Part shown: positions 1 to 8,775 of the stretch, piece by piece
How the letters are laid out: every line of letters starts with the position of its first letter
Numbering within the stretch: the stretch's first letter is position 1
Source of the DNA: Phoronis ovalis
Lineage: Eukaryota; Phoronida; Phoronidae
Direction of reading: 5' to 3'
Assembly (NCBI GenBank): GCA_028565635.1
Contig: JAOXYB010027922.1
Span: 1,450 to 15,367, forward strand
Length of the DNA stretch: 13,918 bases
Notes under the pieces: model-generated
The model's input: only the letters and a program-made list of their open reading frames with translations
What the model was told of the DNA's origin: nothing
Database searches by the model: none
Translations under genes and position numbers: made by a program

Positions 1-689
1 ATGTTGCAAAATGTACAGTATTGTGCTATTTATACATGGACTGTTTAGATTCGAAAGCTAGACACTTAGTACACAGCCCAACATTTGGAAAAATGCAAAA
101 AAGGCAATGGAAGAGGCAGAAATAAAGTAACATTATATCACTTAGTTTTATTTATCCTAGATGCAGCAAAATATCGAAGGCAATGTTGATCATATTCCAG
201 AATGGGTATAAAAGATATTTTTGAATTTATGCGTAAAGTGTTTTAAACCCAATTTTTATTTCCTGCACACATCAATTCATCATATATGCATGTCACTTAT
301 CAATATACATGTATGTCAATGGAATGAGGAAGAAATTACAAAGTCACGGATAAAGCAGCTGAAACTAAACATAAAATGTCATATTATCTACTAGACCGCA
401 TGAACTTCATGAACCATATATGTCGATCATTTTGTCGAGAAACTGCGTACGTGGCATGCATGGCGTGCAAAATGTTCAGGGGAAGTCTTAACTGTAACAA
501 GTTCGAGTTTCAGCATATACTGCTTAAAGAATAAATAAGCATCGAGTACATGATGCTTAGAGTATAAATTATATACTTCACATTTATTGGTAAATGTATA
601 TGAATCATGAGAGCAGACAATAGCTACTGCGCACAAAGGCTTAATATGTGTCAACAAATTTGGTACGGATGTTAGCAATAACAGAACGG
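1..689. other. Anonymous AT-rich intergenic sequence
   Basis: I see no gene or repeat that I can support here. The 83-codon minus-strand frame at 427-678 has no recognisable domain and a composition like the flanks. Confidence 0.5.
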
Positions 690-860
690 AGGGCTATACG
701 GGGGTTTTCGCGAGCAGCGAGCATTGGGATCTGTTAAGTCCGAGCAGCGAGCATTTTCTTTTGACGGCCATTTTCTTAAATTTTTATTTTTTTTTTAACT
801 TGCCGCTAGGCATTTTCTTTTTTGCTTTCTATTTATTTTGCCGTCACCTGTTTGTTTGAC
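690..860. repeat. Repeat related to the 6218-6695 block
   Basis: Two copies of CGAGCAGCGAGCATT, at 711-725 and 741-755, 30 bases apart. The second is followed by TTCTTTTGACGGCCATTTTC and then T-rich sequence. The block at 6406 has GAGCAGCGAGCATTACCTTTTGGCGACCATTTC with the same T-rich continuation, so the two loci share a repeat family. A Polinton, satellite or other origin cannot be told from here. Confidence 0.62.
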
Positions 861-1245
861 ACGTTGTATATATTGGAGCTACACAGCGTGAGAGAAATTA
901 ATCGACAGCAAGCTAATGTAGAGGAATAAAAAGTCGGAGTGAATGTTTACAATAATTTAGACAGATTTTTAAAAAAATATTACACTTTTATCATTTCATT
1001 TGCATTTTTAGAATATTATTAAAGAACAGCCAGATTAAATACAAATTTATTAATATAAATGTATATTACTTTTATTAAAGTTAACTGACAGACATAACAG
1101 AGAGGTAGGAAATGTAAAACCACATCGTAAAAATGAAACTCATCTAATACGACGCAAATTGTCAGATGTGAGTTTTATGACATACAGTTTAATGGCATTA
1201 ACAAAATAATATGACTGCATGACTTAAAAAATTAAAATATATTTT

Positions 1246-1274
1246 GAACGTTTCGGCCTTTCTCCTTCACCAGG
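1246..1274 (+). mobile_element. Possible Penelope-like retroelement fragment
   Basis: The motif GAACGTTTCGGCCTTT followed by CTTCACCAGG resembles the terminal segment that many Penelope-like elements carry (ACGTTTCGG...CTTCATCAGG). No reverse transcriptase or hammerhead ribozyme core was seen nearby, so at most a short remnant is present. The match is from memory of the family. Confidence 0.25.
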
Positions 1275-1338
1275 TATCAATAATCATAAATAATTATCTG
1301 AAAGTAATAACTATGTGTTATGTCGTTATACAGCTTGA

Positions 1339-1528
1339 TGACGTAGAAGTCCGCGGGGTCCTTAGATCGAGGAAGAGTTCTGAACGTAAATAAATGTTAA
1401 ATTCCGTCATGTAACTTTATGACGTAATCAGGAAGAGTTCTCAAGGCAAATAGGTCTTATGACGTATAACTCCTCCAAATGTAGTTTTATGACGTAAAAG
1501 TCACCCGGAAGACTTCTAGAGTGACGTA
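1339..1528. repeat. Degenerate minisatellite with five TGACGTA sites
   Basis: TGACGTA occurs at 1339-1345, 1420-1426, 1460-1466, 1490-1496 and 1522-1528, and GGAAGA(G/C)TTCT at 1371-1381, 1431-1441 and 1507-1517 (spacings 60 and 76). The units are diverged, so this is an old tandem array. TGACGTA resembles a bZIP (CRE/AP-1) core, but a repeat unit explains the clustering without any regulatory role. Confidence 0.6.
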
Positions 1529-1903
1529 GATGTTTTGTTGCCAGTACGACGTGCTGTAAAACTCCTCTAGAAGACCTTAGAAACTTTCCGAGGGGTCTAG
1601 TGCTGGACATAAAAAATGCCTTTTGCACACTCTGATAAAATTTAATAATATGAATTAACAATAAATCACAGTAATTAAAAAACTATCATGGTAATAAAAA
1701 ATTATCTTAATGAGCAAAATAGAAAATTTTTGATTACAAATTGTTCAAAAAGCTAGACAAGGATAGAATATTTTAATTAATAAAAAAATGACAATGTTGT
1801 GTTATACCTATGGTAATTACCCATAAAACTAAAAATTATCTTTACCTTTTATAAGATATACAATAAAACAAAATAAAAAGTATATTGCTTTCCTACTAAA
1901 TAT

Positions 1904-1909
1904 TTTAAT
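1904..1909 (-). promoter_or_regulatory. Possible polyadenylation signal (ATTAAA)
   Basis: ATTAAA on the minus strand, about 226 bases past the stop codon at 2135. It is the most common variant of AATAAA. No AATAAA was noticed on this strand between here and the stop codon. The 3' UTR would then span roughly 1880-2134. AT-rich sequence makes chance matches likely. Confidence 0.25.
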
Positions 1910-2134
1910 AGCAGACCCCACTAGCACTGTTGGACAGAATGAGAAGCTAAAATAATAGCTATAGGGTAGCTGGTTAATATAACAAATTACATCCTATTCA
2001 GTCTAGGATAAACCAAATTTTGAGTACAATGCAATTAAAACTACAACTAAACAGTTAAATTCTTGGTTACAAAAACAACCTTCAACCAGCATAGAATAAA
2101 CACAGCATGCTGGTTTGCATCATCCCAAGATTCT

Positions 2135-2371
2135 TCATTCTCCATCGTCAGGTAAATTAGGTGCTCCTGCTGCCCGCCATATTGCGATATGGCCATCGCT
2201 ACTTCCTGAGCCTGATATCACATATTTGTGTTCTGCTAAGCACATGGAACGAACTGTGTCGCTGTGAACAGTAAGAATATTTTCATCTTGCCTGTGTGTT
2301 ACTATGTCAAATGTAAATATGCAGCCACAACGTTCATTGCTCACCATGGTAGACTTTCCACCAGCCCAAAC
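2135..2371 (-). CDS. Terminal coding exon of a WD40 beta-propeller protein
   Basis: Last coding exon of the minus-strand gene, about 78 residues (171-248 of the joined frame), ending in TGA at 2135-2137. The acceptor is TTTACTCAG just above 2371, and the exon opens in phase 0 with VWAGGKS, so it starts well upstream of the first internal Met. It carries a near-canonical last WD40 blade: HSDTVRSM, then about 10 residues, then SGSGSSDGHIAIW, the usual position of the Trp that closes a blade. The tail is short and acidic (NLPDDGE). WD40 propellers are scaffolds for protein binding; which partner is used here cannot be read from the sequence. The preceding exon ends in phase 0, so the join is consistent. 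A DENND3-like or LRRK/Roco-like C-terminus would fit the layout, but I cannot confirm either. Coding status is near certain; the family name is not. Confidence 0.88.
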   Translation of the reverse strand, partial: VWAGGKSTMVSNERCGCIFTFDIVTHRQDENILTVHSDTVRSMCLAEHKYVISGSGSSDGHIAIWRAAGAPNLPDDGE

Positions 2372-3049
2372 CTGAGTAAAGCATCATACATACCACTTAG
2401 GGTTAATTTATATATTAAGTCAAACTTGTCAACTTTGATTCTGACAAGACTCCCCCCCCATCTTTTTTGTCAAATTATCACACAGTTGGTCTTATTACTT
2501 AGTGTCCCTATTTTTTAAAGCAGAGTGAAATTTTCCTAGCCTTATGCTGCATTCAGTGACAAAAAATAGTCCCAGAATGCAACAGATTGCAGGAAATCAC
2601 ACCTGTTTCCGCTTCGCTTTGTGCCCTGTGGGCGCTTGCCTGGAATCTGAAGGCTGACAAGTATGCTATTCTGCTACACTACAAAAGAGTTAACCAACAG
2701 GATCCCGTCTAATAGCCTATTTGCATATTACCAATTTAGATGATTAGTGAATACAAAGCCAAATTAAAACCACAATTGCACAAGAGCATGAAAAACTGTA
2801 TAATTTTTCATTCGTAAAATGCATACTTAGGGTTCAATTGGATCTTCTTCTCTAATGTCATCTAGTGCCTAGAAATAGTCTAAGAGCAGTTTTTGAATTT
2901 CACTAGAACGGGGAAACAAGACTAGCCTGCTGCAGGTGACAAGATTATGAACAGTGACTGCAAAAATAATAATACCCAGGCCTCAGCTCGGCAAGTATGA
3001 TACAATAAAAAACATTTGGTGCAATTTCAACTTAACATCACACTTGTAC
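2372..3049 (-). other. Intron of the propeller gene
   Basis: Bounded by GTACAAG at 3049 and TTTACTCAG ending at 2372, so GT-AG in phase 0. AT-rich, with no open frame that looks coding and no obvious repeat. A C run at 2452-2459 is the only compositional oddity. Confidence 0.82.
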
Positions 3050-3178
3050 CTTATCATGAACTTGAATGAGACTAGCGATTCCTCTGCATTTCTCTAAAGA
3101 CACATGTAATATTCCCGATCTTTGGTAATCTTTGTCCCAGACCACTAGACGACCTTGACTTTTACACCCTGCCCATAT
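3050..3178 (-). CDS. Internal WD40 exon (IWAG...VVWD blade)
   Basis: Internal exon of the minus-strand gene, exactly 43 codons, phase 0 at both ends (residues 128-170 of the joined frame). The acceptor is TTGTTTCAG before 3178, and the donor is AAG|GTACAAG after 3050. The peptide starts IWAGCKSQGRLVVWDKDY, giving a beta-strand pair and a WD dipeptide, then ends in CRGIASLIQVHDK, which leads into the next exon's VWAGGKS. The starts IWAGCKS and VWAGGKS are clearly related, as expected for successive propeller blades, and the intron sits at the same place and phase before each. I infer one blade per exon. Only this frame is open across the exon. Confidence 0.88.
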
Positions 3179-3675
3179 CTGAAACAACAAGCCACAACAT
3201 GTATATGGAATGATACATATTAAGGTATGTTGGGTTAGAGTGGATGTTCATATAGTTCAATAACTCCGTTCACAGTTGATTTTCTACAAATCAAGAACAA
3301 GGTTGTATTCATTTACTGCGTTTTTCATTAGTTTATATTTATAGAAATAAATTTAATTATTGTTATTGTAAATTGTTATTTTGCAGATAAATTAGGTACT
3401 ATGCTTTTACCATTTCAATCAATCACCCATGATTATTAATTTCCTTGAATGAAAGAACTATGGCATGGCATTATAAAATACACTCAAATAAGTATTCTTG
3501 AGAACTTCGATATTCAACTCTATCTCAGAGTATTGGGCCTTAAAAAAGAAACATGGGGTTATGGCAGCTTCCTTGAGTCTTATGACCGTGATCTTAGATT
3601 CGTCAGATTAATAAAGATTGACTGAACAAATATCAAGCTATGACCGGGTAACTTGGCCGAAGTGTTCCAGCTTAC
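3179..3675 (-). other. Intron of the propeller gene
   Basis: Bounded by GTAAG at 3675 and TTGTTTCAG ending at 3179, phase 0. I see nothing else in it. Confidence 0.82.
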
Positions 3676-3797
3676 CTCTCCTGTTTTGGTAGCCAGGACA
3701 CACTCCAGCATCTGAACTTTGTTGTTTTCATCCTTATACTGAAGACTCTTAATGTGCACACCATCTTCATCAATGACCAATATCTCATTCTTGATAC
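3676..3797 (-). CDS. Internal propeller exon (LATKTGE)
   Basis: Internal exon of the minus-strand gene: two bases finishing a split codon, then 40 full codons (residues 88-127 of the joined frame). The acceptor is AACATATGCAG before 3797, and the donor is GAGAG|GTAAG after 3676, a strong match to the consensus. The peptide runs from IKNEILVIDEDGVHIKSLQY to CVLATKTGE, alternating beta-strands and polar turns as in a propeller blade. Its end, LATKTGE, leads directly into IWAGCKS of the next exon. It resembles the upstream exon at 8057-8188, which also ends in LATKG, so both look like copies of one blade. The split first codon takes its first base from the exon at 8057-8188, giving Ser. Confidence 0.85.
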
Positions 3798-5123
3798 CTG
3801 CATATGTTAAGAAAAACAAACTATAAACTTTCTTCAGCTAGGGAGGGCTTCTTTTTTATATTAAAGATTTTATTAGATAGAAAGGGTCCCTATGCACAAT
3901 CTCTTTGTATTACATTTTTGAATAGTACTAATACAAGCCAGACTATTGCTGCAGCTGTTATACTATGAAAACTGCGCTTGCTGATGTCACACTACAGACC
4001 CTGTATATGAGGTCATCACTGCCGGGAAAACTTGAAGCAAAATTCACTCTGCATAATATCCAGACGGAAAACAATTTTTGTAATGAAACTTGATCAAAGG
4101 TTTCAATGACTTGTACTTTAATTAATATGTTTAACTTTATCAACGTTAAACAAAAGCGCTAATTTTTCAAGGACATTTTTACCTACATGTAATATGTAAC
4201 TGTACATTTTTAAAACCTGTTGTCATAGCAACACACCAAAGGTTTCTCTGCTGTACTAGTTAAGTAGCGGAAAGTGGATGTTATGGAGGGCAAGAATCAT
4301 TTTTTGCATACCTTATCTCAATGTATCAATTTGATCTACCTGATCTATGAGCAACAGAGTGGTGAATAAATTACACCGATAGCAAAAAATGAAACCCACC
4401 CTGTTCTTTATGGCCAAAATTGGATTTTGATCACTTACAACAGTACAGAAGCCCATTAACAGCATGTACAGACACCAAACTTTGCACACCAGATAAATTA
4501 ATGATATTCTTCTTTTTAACAGTCTCACAATCCCATGAAATTATTTCTCCATTTAGACTCGATGAAAACACTGTCCTAAGTAAGAAAACAAAATTGATTT
4601 AGACATTTCCAGAAAGGAAACAGAAATAATCGTATAAAGTGCAATAAAGTTGTGAAAACTGAACTAAATAAGAGGAAAATTACAAATTAAAACATTTAAA
4701 ATGGGAGTATGTTTCCAGATTGCTCGGGCTTCATTTCTTTATTGTTATGGCCTTCTGGAATTCACCTTTGGAACATCTAGTTAACATGTTATTGGAAGTG
4801 GCACAAAATGTAGTAAACATGGCTGCTAGACGGCCAATTTCGAAGTAATCCGGGTCAAAATCACCTGCACTTTGATCTATACTTACTCTGTACTGAATAT
4901 GAAGTTGATCAGATCAAAAACTAAAGCTGTTATCGTCAAACAATTTGTTACATACAAAAAACAACAATGAGTGTACGTCCATGTACTATGTGCGATGGAC
5001 ATAAAAATGAATTTGCTACCAAAAGGCTTTGCAGAAATTTGGACTGCTATATAATCTATGTTATTTCCCAAAATTGATACAGCATTCAAATATTTTTAAA
5101 TTTTGGATCGTAAATCTCCGCTT

Positions 5124-5144
5124 AGACTTGCTCAAGTCCTTGTG

Positions 5145-5180
<36 letters not shown>

Positions 5181-5430
5181 ATGTTTAATTCTCTTTTTTA
5201 TGTCTTTTACATCAGTATTTTTAATTATCTCGAATTTTTTTTTTTTTTTTTTTACTATCATATATATGTTGGGTGTTTGCCGTCCGGCTAACACTCAACA
5301 TATATATGATAATAAAAAAAAAAATTTCGAGATAATTAAAAACACTGATGTAAAACACATAAAAAAGAGAAATAAACATTTTATTTTTTTTTATTTTTTT
5401 TTTTTAAAGTTGATAGGGACTTGTCAGTCT
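5124..5430. repeat. Foldback (hairpin) element, about 300 bp
   Basis: A near-perfect inverted repeat centred at about 5282. The arms 5181-5276 and 5289-5380 pair almost throughout: CTCTTTTTTATG, TTTACATCAG, TTTTTAATTATCTCGAA and ATCATATATATGTTG in the left arm all recur as reverse complements in the right. The pairing continues through a 29-A run (5150-5178) opposite a T-rich run (5382-5405), then CAAGTCC (5133-5139) with GGACTTG (5417-5423) and AGACT with AGTCT at the tips. Arms this alike suggest recent origin or gene conversion. It has no coding capacity; ORFs across it are artefacts of A and T runs. A non-autonomous foldback MITE is the likely identity. Confidence 0.82.
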
Positions 5431-5516
5431 GAATAAATCCATCCGTTAGTGGTGCGTACCTTCTGTTGAGAAGGTACATATATATATAGCACTAATGGAT
5501 GGATTTGTTCAGACTG
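5425..5516. repeat. Second foldback, two nested stems, about 92 bp
   Basis: Outer arms 5425-5451 and 5490-5516 are 27 bp each with two mismatches (CAGTCTGAATAAATCCATCC against its complement at the right). Inside is a perfect 9-bp stem, GTACCTTCT-GTTG-AGAAGGTAC, at 5456-5477, and a short AT repeat lies between it and the right arm. The left tip overlaps the right tip of the foldback at 5124-5430 by about six bases, so the two are either nested insertions or parts of one compound element. Confidence 0.8.
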
Positions 5517-6217
5517 AGGTACTGTATATACACTATCATTTACCAGTGACATGTAAACAGCAGGGGCCCCCAAAGGGTGTAGATTTCCAGGATTGTTTTA
5601 CCATTTGGTGCACACTTCCAACATTTTTACCACTGGGTGTACTTTTTGAGAGTTCAAGTTTTTTGTCCGGTACTCCCGCCGGCATATATACTATTACTAA
5701 CATGGATGACCCGGATGAGAAGGGGACTGTGCATAGATTATTTTTTCTCAATTTTTTAATAGTCACTAGTGGACGACCTCTTTTGCCTCTTTTGTAGAGT
5801 AGATGTTTATGTAATTTGTTAAATTTCGAAGGAGGCATTTATTAAAGCTTTCATAGGGGCATTTATTAGATAAGGACGTCCAATGGAAATACAGAATTAT
5901 ATTATTTGTAGTGTAGAAGTTAATTTGCCTTTTTTTCATTTGTTTAATTTTAAGCATGCATTGCTAATCAGTCAGGTTTGTTGCTAAAACTAACAAGTGC
6001 ATAATTAAGAAAACTACTGGGAAATTGTATGTCTGTGTGTCCTTCTATCCCTTCCTTCCTCCATTGTTGGTGACAGCGGGATATGCGGCTTCACGTAGCT
6101 ATAGACAACAGGACTGTTGGGTTATTGGCATTCAGAGCTTTGTTGGTAATACTACCATGGCCACGTGTCCTATACCAGAAATACATAACTATTCTAAATA
6201 TCAGTAGCATGCTTGTC

Positions 6218-6695
6218 CGAAAAAACGGGGTACCTTTTCGCCGTTCGACGACGGGGATCCCGGGAACCCCGTTTAGGGGTCGATTTTGGCGGAAGACCAC
6301 ATTTAGGGGTATGTTTTTGGCCATGTAACTTCCCGTTTAGGGGTTGACGGTTGGCTTTTCACCCGGTACACCTCCCGTTTAGTGGTGTGGTCCTTTTTTC
6401 AGTGGGAGCAGCGAGCATTACCTTTTGGCGACCATTTCGGATTTTTTTTAAATTTAGTGTTTTATTTTGTTTTGACGACGTTTATTTTTTGTTGTTGTCG
6501 ATTTTTTTTGGGAACCGTTTTTTTTTGGTTGTTAATTTTTCAGAGAAAACTTCCCGTTTAGGGGTACCTTTTTTAGCAAAATCCTCGGGTTAGGAGTGGT
6601 ATTTTAATCCTCCACTTCCCGTTTAGGGGCTTAGTTTGCACCCTACGGAGGAGCATGGGTACCCGACTTTTTTCAAGTGAGCCCCCCGGGAACAT
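6218..6695. repeat. GC-rich repeat block with CCCGTTTAGGGG units
   Basis: At least five units of CCCGTTTAGGGG or close variants, at 6266-6280, 6329-6344, 6371-6386, 6550-6568 and 6615-6630, plus a degenerate ATTTAGGGGT at 6301-6310. Spacing is irregular (about 30-180 bases). The first unit, ACCCC-GTTTA-GGGGT, is itself a small palindrome. The block opens near GGGGTACCTTTTCG and closes near GGGTACCCGAC and CCCCCCGGGAAC, with CCCGGGAAC also at 6259-6267. It is much richer in GC than its flanks. No protein is encoded that I can recognise; the open frames here follow the repeat. Confidence 0.75.
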
Positions 6696-7073
6696 GGCCT
6701 GCTGTTCTAAAACGACATTCGTCTATTTAGGCTATTTTAAATTATTTTATTACATAATCGAATAAAGTGAACAACCTTTAAACTATTTATAGCATGACAT
6801 AGCTATTAACACATGTTCTGACACTTTCCATGTCGATCCATTATCGAAATTTCTGTTGAATGGTCTGTTTATTTCCACGAACCCCTTTTTCAAGAGGGAA
6901 AATTGCGGATGAAGCTGTTGTGGTAAGACCCCGGTTACATTACAGAGATGAGCAACAAATATACTCAAGTTCTAATTATACTTTAAAGCCAATTCCTGTG
7001 TAAGACAAATATATTTTATTGTTCTGTAGTAATTTGTTATAGAGCATCCCCACATACCCCGCATTCTTATTAA

Positions 7074-7372
7074 ACGCTCTCCTACACTTGCTCGAAGTCC
7101 TTCTGTATTTATTTTTTAATTAATTTGATTACTGTGATGTACATCTGTTGGAATAAAACAATTTTCCAGCAAAAATACGGGTTTTTTTTATTTACCTTCT
7201 TGCCGACGTCACATTTGATAGTGCCATATTTTTCATTTACTAAAATCCTGCAAAATAAACACATTTTTAATGGGGAAATTACTGAATGTTTAAAAAAAAT
7301 CACATTATACTAATTAAGGATATTAAAAAAGAAAATTATCTGCAAGGACTTAAAAGCAAGTTTTACGCTCTC
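7074..7372. mobile_element. MITE-like element with 8-bp target duplication
   Basis: The 8-mer ACGCTCTC flanks the element at 7074-7081 and 7365-7372. Just inside are imperfect terminal inverted repeats: ACTTGCTCGAAGTCCTT at 7086-7102, and the complement of ACTTGCTTTTAAGTCCTTG at 7343-7361. The interior, about 240 bp, is AT-rich and has no transposase. An 8-bp duplication is typical of hAT transposons, so a non-autonomous hAT MITE is likely. The left repeat closely matches AGACTTGCTCAAGTCCTTG at 5124-5142, tying it to that foldback. Confidence 0.62.
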
Positions 7373-7541
7373 ATTCTCCCCATAAACGCCCCGGTGACGC
7401 CAGTCACAAAATCACCCAGTTAAGTTAGCACTTTTTGGATTGATTCCTTGGGTTTTAAAAAGAAATACATTTAAGTAAAGATTTCCTATAGCCATATTTG
7501 CGGAAATGTGCTATCCAACCACTGCAGCTGTGGACATCTAC

Positions 7542-7661
7542 CGTGGGTACACTCAACATGGCAGATAAGTCCTCATATTACTGTGTCACGACATCCCAGA
7601 TACCGTCACCACGTGGATACACTCAACTTGGCAGATAAGGCCATCAGGACATCGCAGATAC
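7542..7661. repeat. Two-copy 70-bp tandem repeat
   Basis: CGTGGGTACACTCAACATGG at 7542-7561 recurs as CGTGGATACACTCAACTTGG at 7612-7631, both followed by CAGATAAG. GACATCCCAGATAC (7590-7603) recurs as GACATCGCAGATAC (7648-7661) at a 58-base spacing, so the second copy is 12 bases shorter. No coding frame is seen. Confidence 0.6.
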
Positions 7662-8056
7662 ATCACCAGGATTCATTTTGCTGATTTCTTCTGAAGTTGC
7701 ATAAATTTGCATTATGATGCAAAATAACAGGTTAGCCTGCCTACAGGCTAAGGAAGGACTAATTATGTAAGGATTTAATATACTGATAGTTGACAATTTT
7801 GATACTTTTACTCATAATTCGTCATTTATAAGAGCAGTATCAATTATTATCGAAAATAGACATATATAAAATTGGAATTTTGGATAATGGTATCAAACTA
7901 TCAGCTAAATACAAGTCACACAGTTGAAAAAGTATAATTTCTCTCCACTTTAGGCAATTTGAGTAAAACAACAGTTCTATGATACAAACTTCAATAAAGA
8001 AATAATCTGGTCAAAAATTAAACGTCGCTAATGATAAAACTGATAATTATATTTAC

Positions 8057-8188
8057 TCTTATTGTAAACGCCAGTTGACGAACCCTTCGTTGCCAAAAGG
8101 GCATGTATCACCGACGGCTCCTTATCAAACCCCTGCATCACGAGGGTGTTCTTCTTGATGATTGAAATACGAGTCTTCACACCTCCAA
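8057..8188 (-). CDS. Internal propeller exon (GGVKTRISIIKKN...LATKG)
   Basis: Internal exon of the minus-strand gene, 132 nt: two bases, 43 codons, one base (residues 44-86 plus split codons). The acceptor is ATCAAAAACAG before 8188, and the donor is AAGA|GTAAAT after 8057. Only one of three frames is open; it reads GGVKTRISIIKKNTLVMQGF, then VIHALLATKGSSTGVYNK. The exon is separated from the next one by a 4.3 kb intron full of repeats, but the phases match exactly (one base out, two bases in). The resemblance to the 3676-3797 exon (GGVKTRISII versus IKNEILVI, and ALLATKG versus VLATKTG) supports both the frame and a repeated blade. A decayed exon is unlikely because both splice sites and the frame are intact. 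The donor is weaker than its neighbours'. Confidence 0.75.
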
Positions 8189-8775
8189 CTGTTTTTGATC
8201 ATAACCATATGATCAACAAATATCTCGGGGATGAATGGAAGAAAGCTACAAATTCATTGCACAAATCTGTGTATTAGATTATATGCGTCGATATTTAACA
8301 CATCATTTGTGCTCATGCATATCGTAACAGAGGAAGGTTAACAGATAAAATCACGTTATATTACAAACAGCGTAACGGACATCATAACATATCATCCAAA
8401 ATCGTACAGACACTGCGGATTGCGTCGGATGTTTGTGGATAGTTTTAAATATTTTATTCCTTGAGTCTGATATACACAGAACTTGTAGAAAACGCGCGAA
8501 TTAAGATCGCACTTGCCACAGATATCATCTTACTAAGCAATAAAGTTGTTGTAAACATTTTTATAAAAGCAGACAAGTACAACCGGGAATTTAGTTATAC
8601 CTGAGCTGACACATGGTTGCAGAAGGACATATACAAAAAGCGTGCCTTTATTTTTCTATTGGAGTATGCCAAAGAGCAGTTTGTACGTACTGTATTTTTA
8701 GAATTATACAAAATTCAGGAGATCCGCATTCTAAAAAAGGAGCAGGTGTTTGGGACTGGCAAGCTCCGGGTTTAG

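Larger units (their letters stand above)
3798..8056 (-). other. Large repeat-filled intron of the propeller gene
   Basis: A 4.26 kb intron from GTAAAT at 8056 to ATATGCAG ending at 3798. It holds the foldbacks, GC-rich repeat block, MITE-like element and 70-bp dimer listed separately. The stretches 3798-5120, 5520-6215, 6700-7070 and 7665-8056 are AT-rich, with no exon I can support. A donor-like GTAAGTAT on the minus strand near 4888 lacks a matching acceptor and usable phase. Confidence 0.72.

Noticed and set aside
2264-2518. Plus-strand frame of 84 codons.
   Set aside because: It is antisense to the well-supported terminal exon of the propeller gene.
5061-5436. Several open frames with long Lys or Phe runs on both strands.
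   Set aside because: They are translations of the A and T homopolymers in the foldback element.
5495-5838. Overlapping 100-codon frames on both strands.
   Set aside because: No domain, both strands equally open, and the start lies inside the 5425-5516 foldback. A non-coding repeat flank is simpler.
6083-6593. Open frames on both strands across the CCCGTTTAGGGG block.
   Set aside because: The peptides reflect the repeat unit (for example repeated G-V-P-F type words), and no known fold is recognisable.
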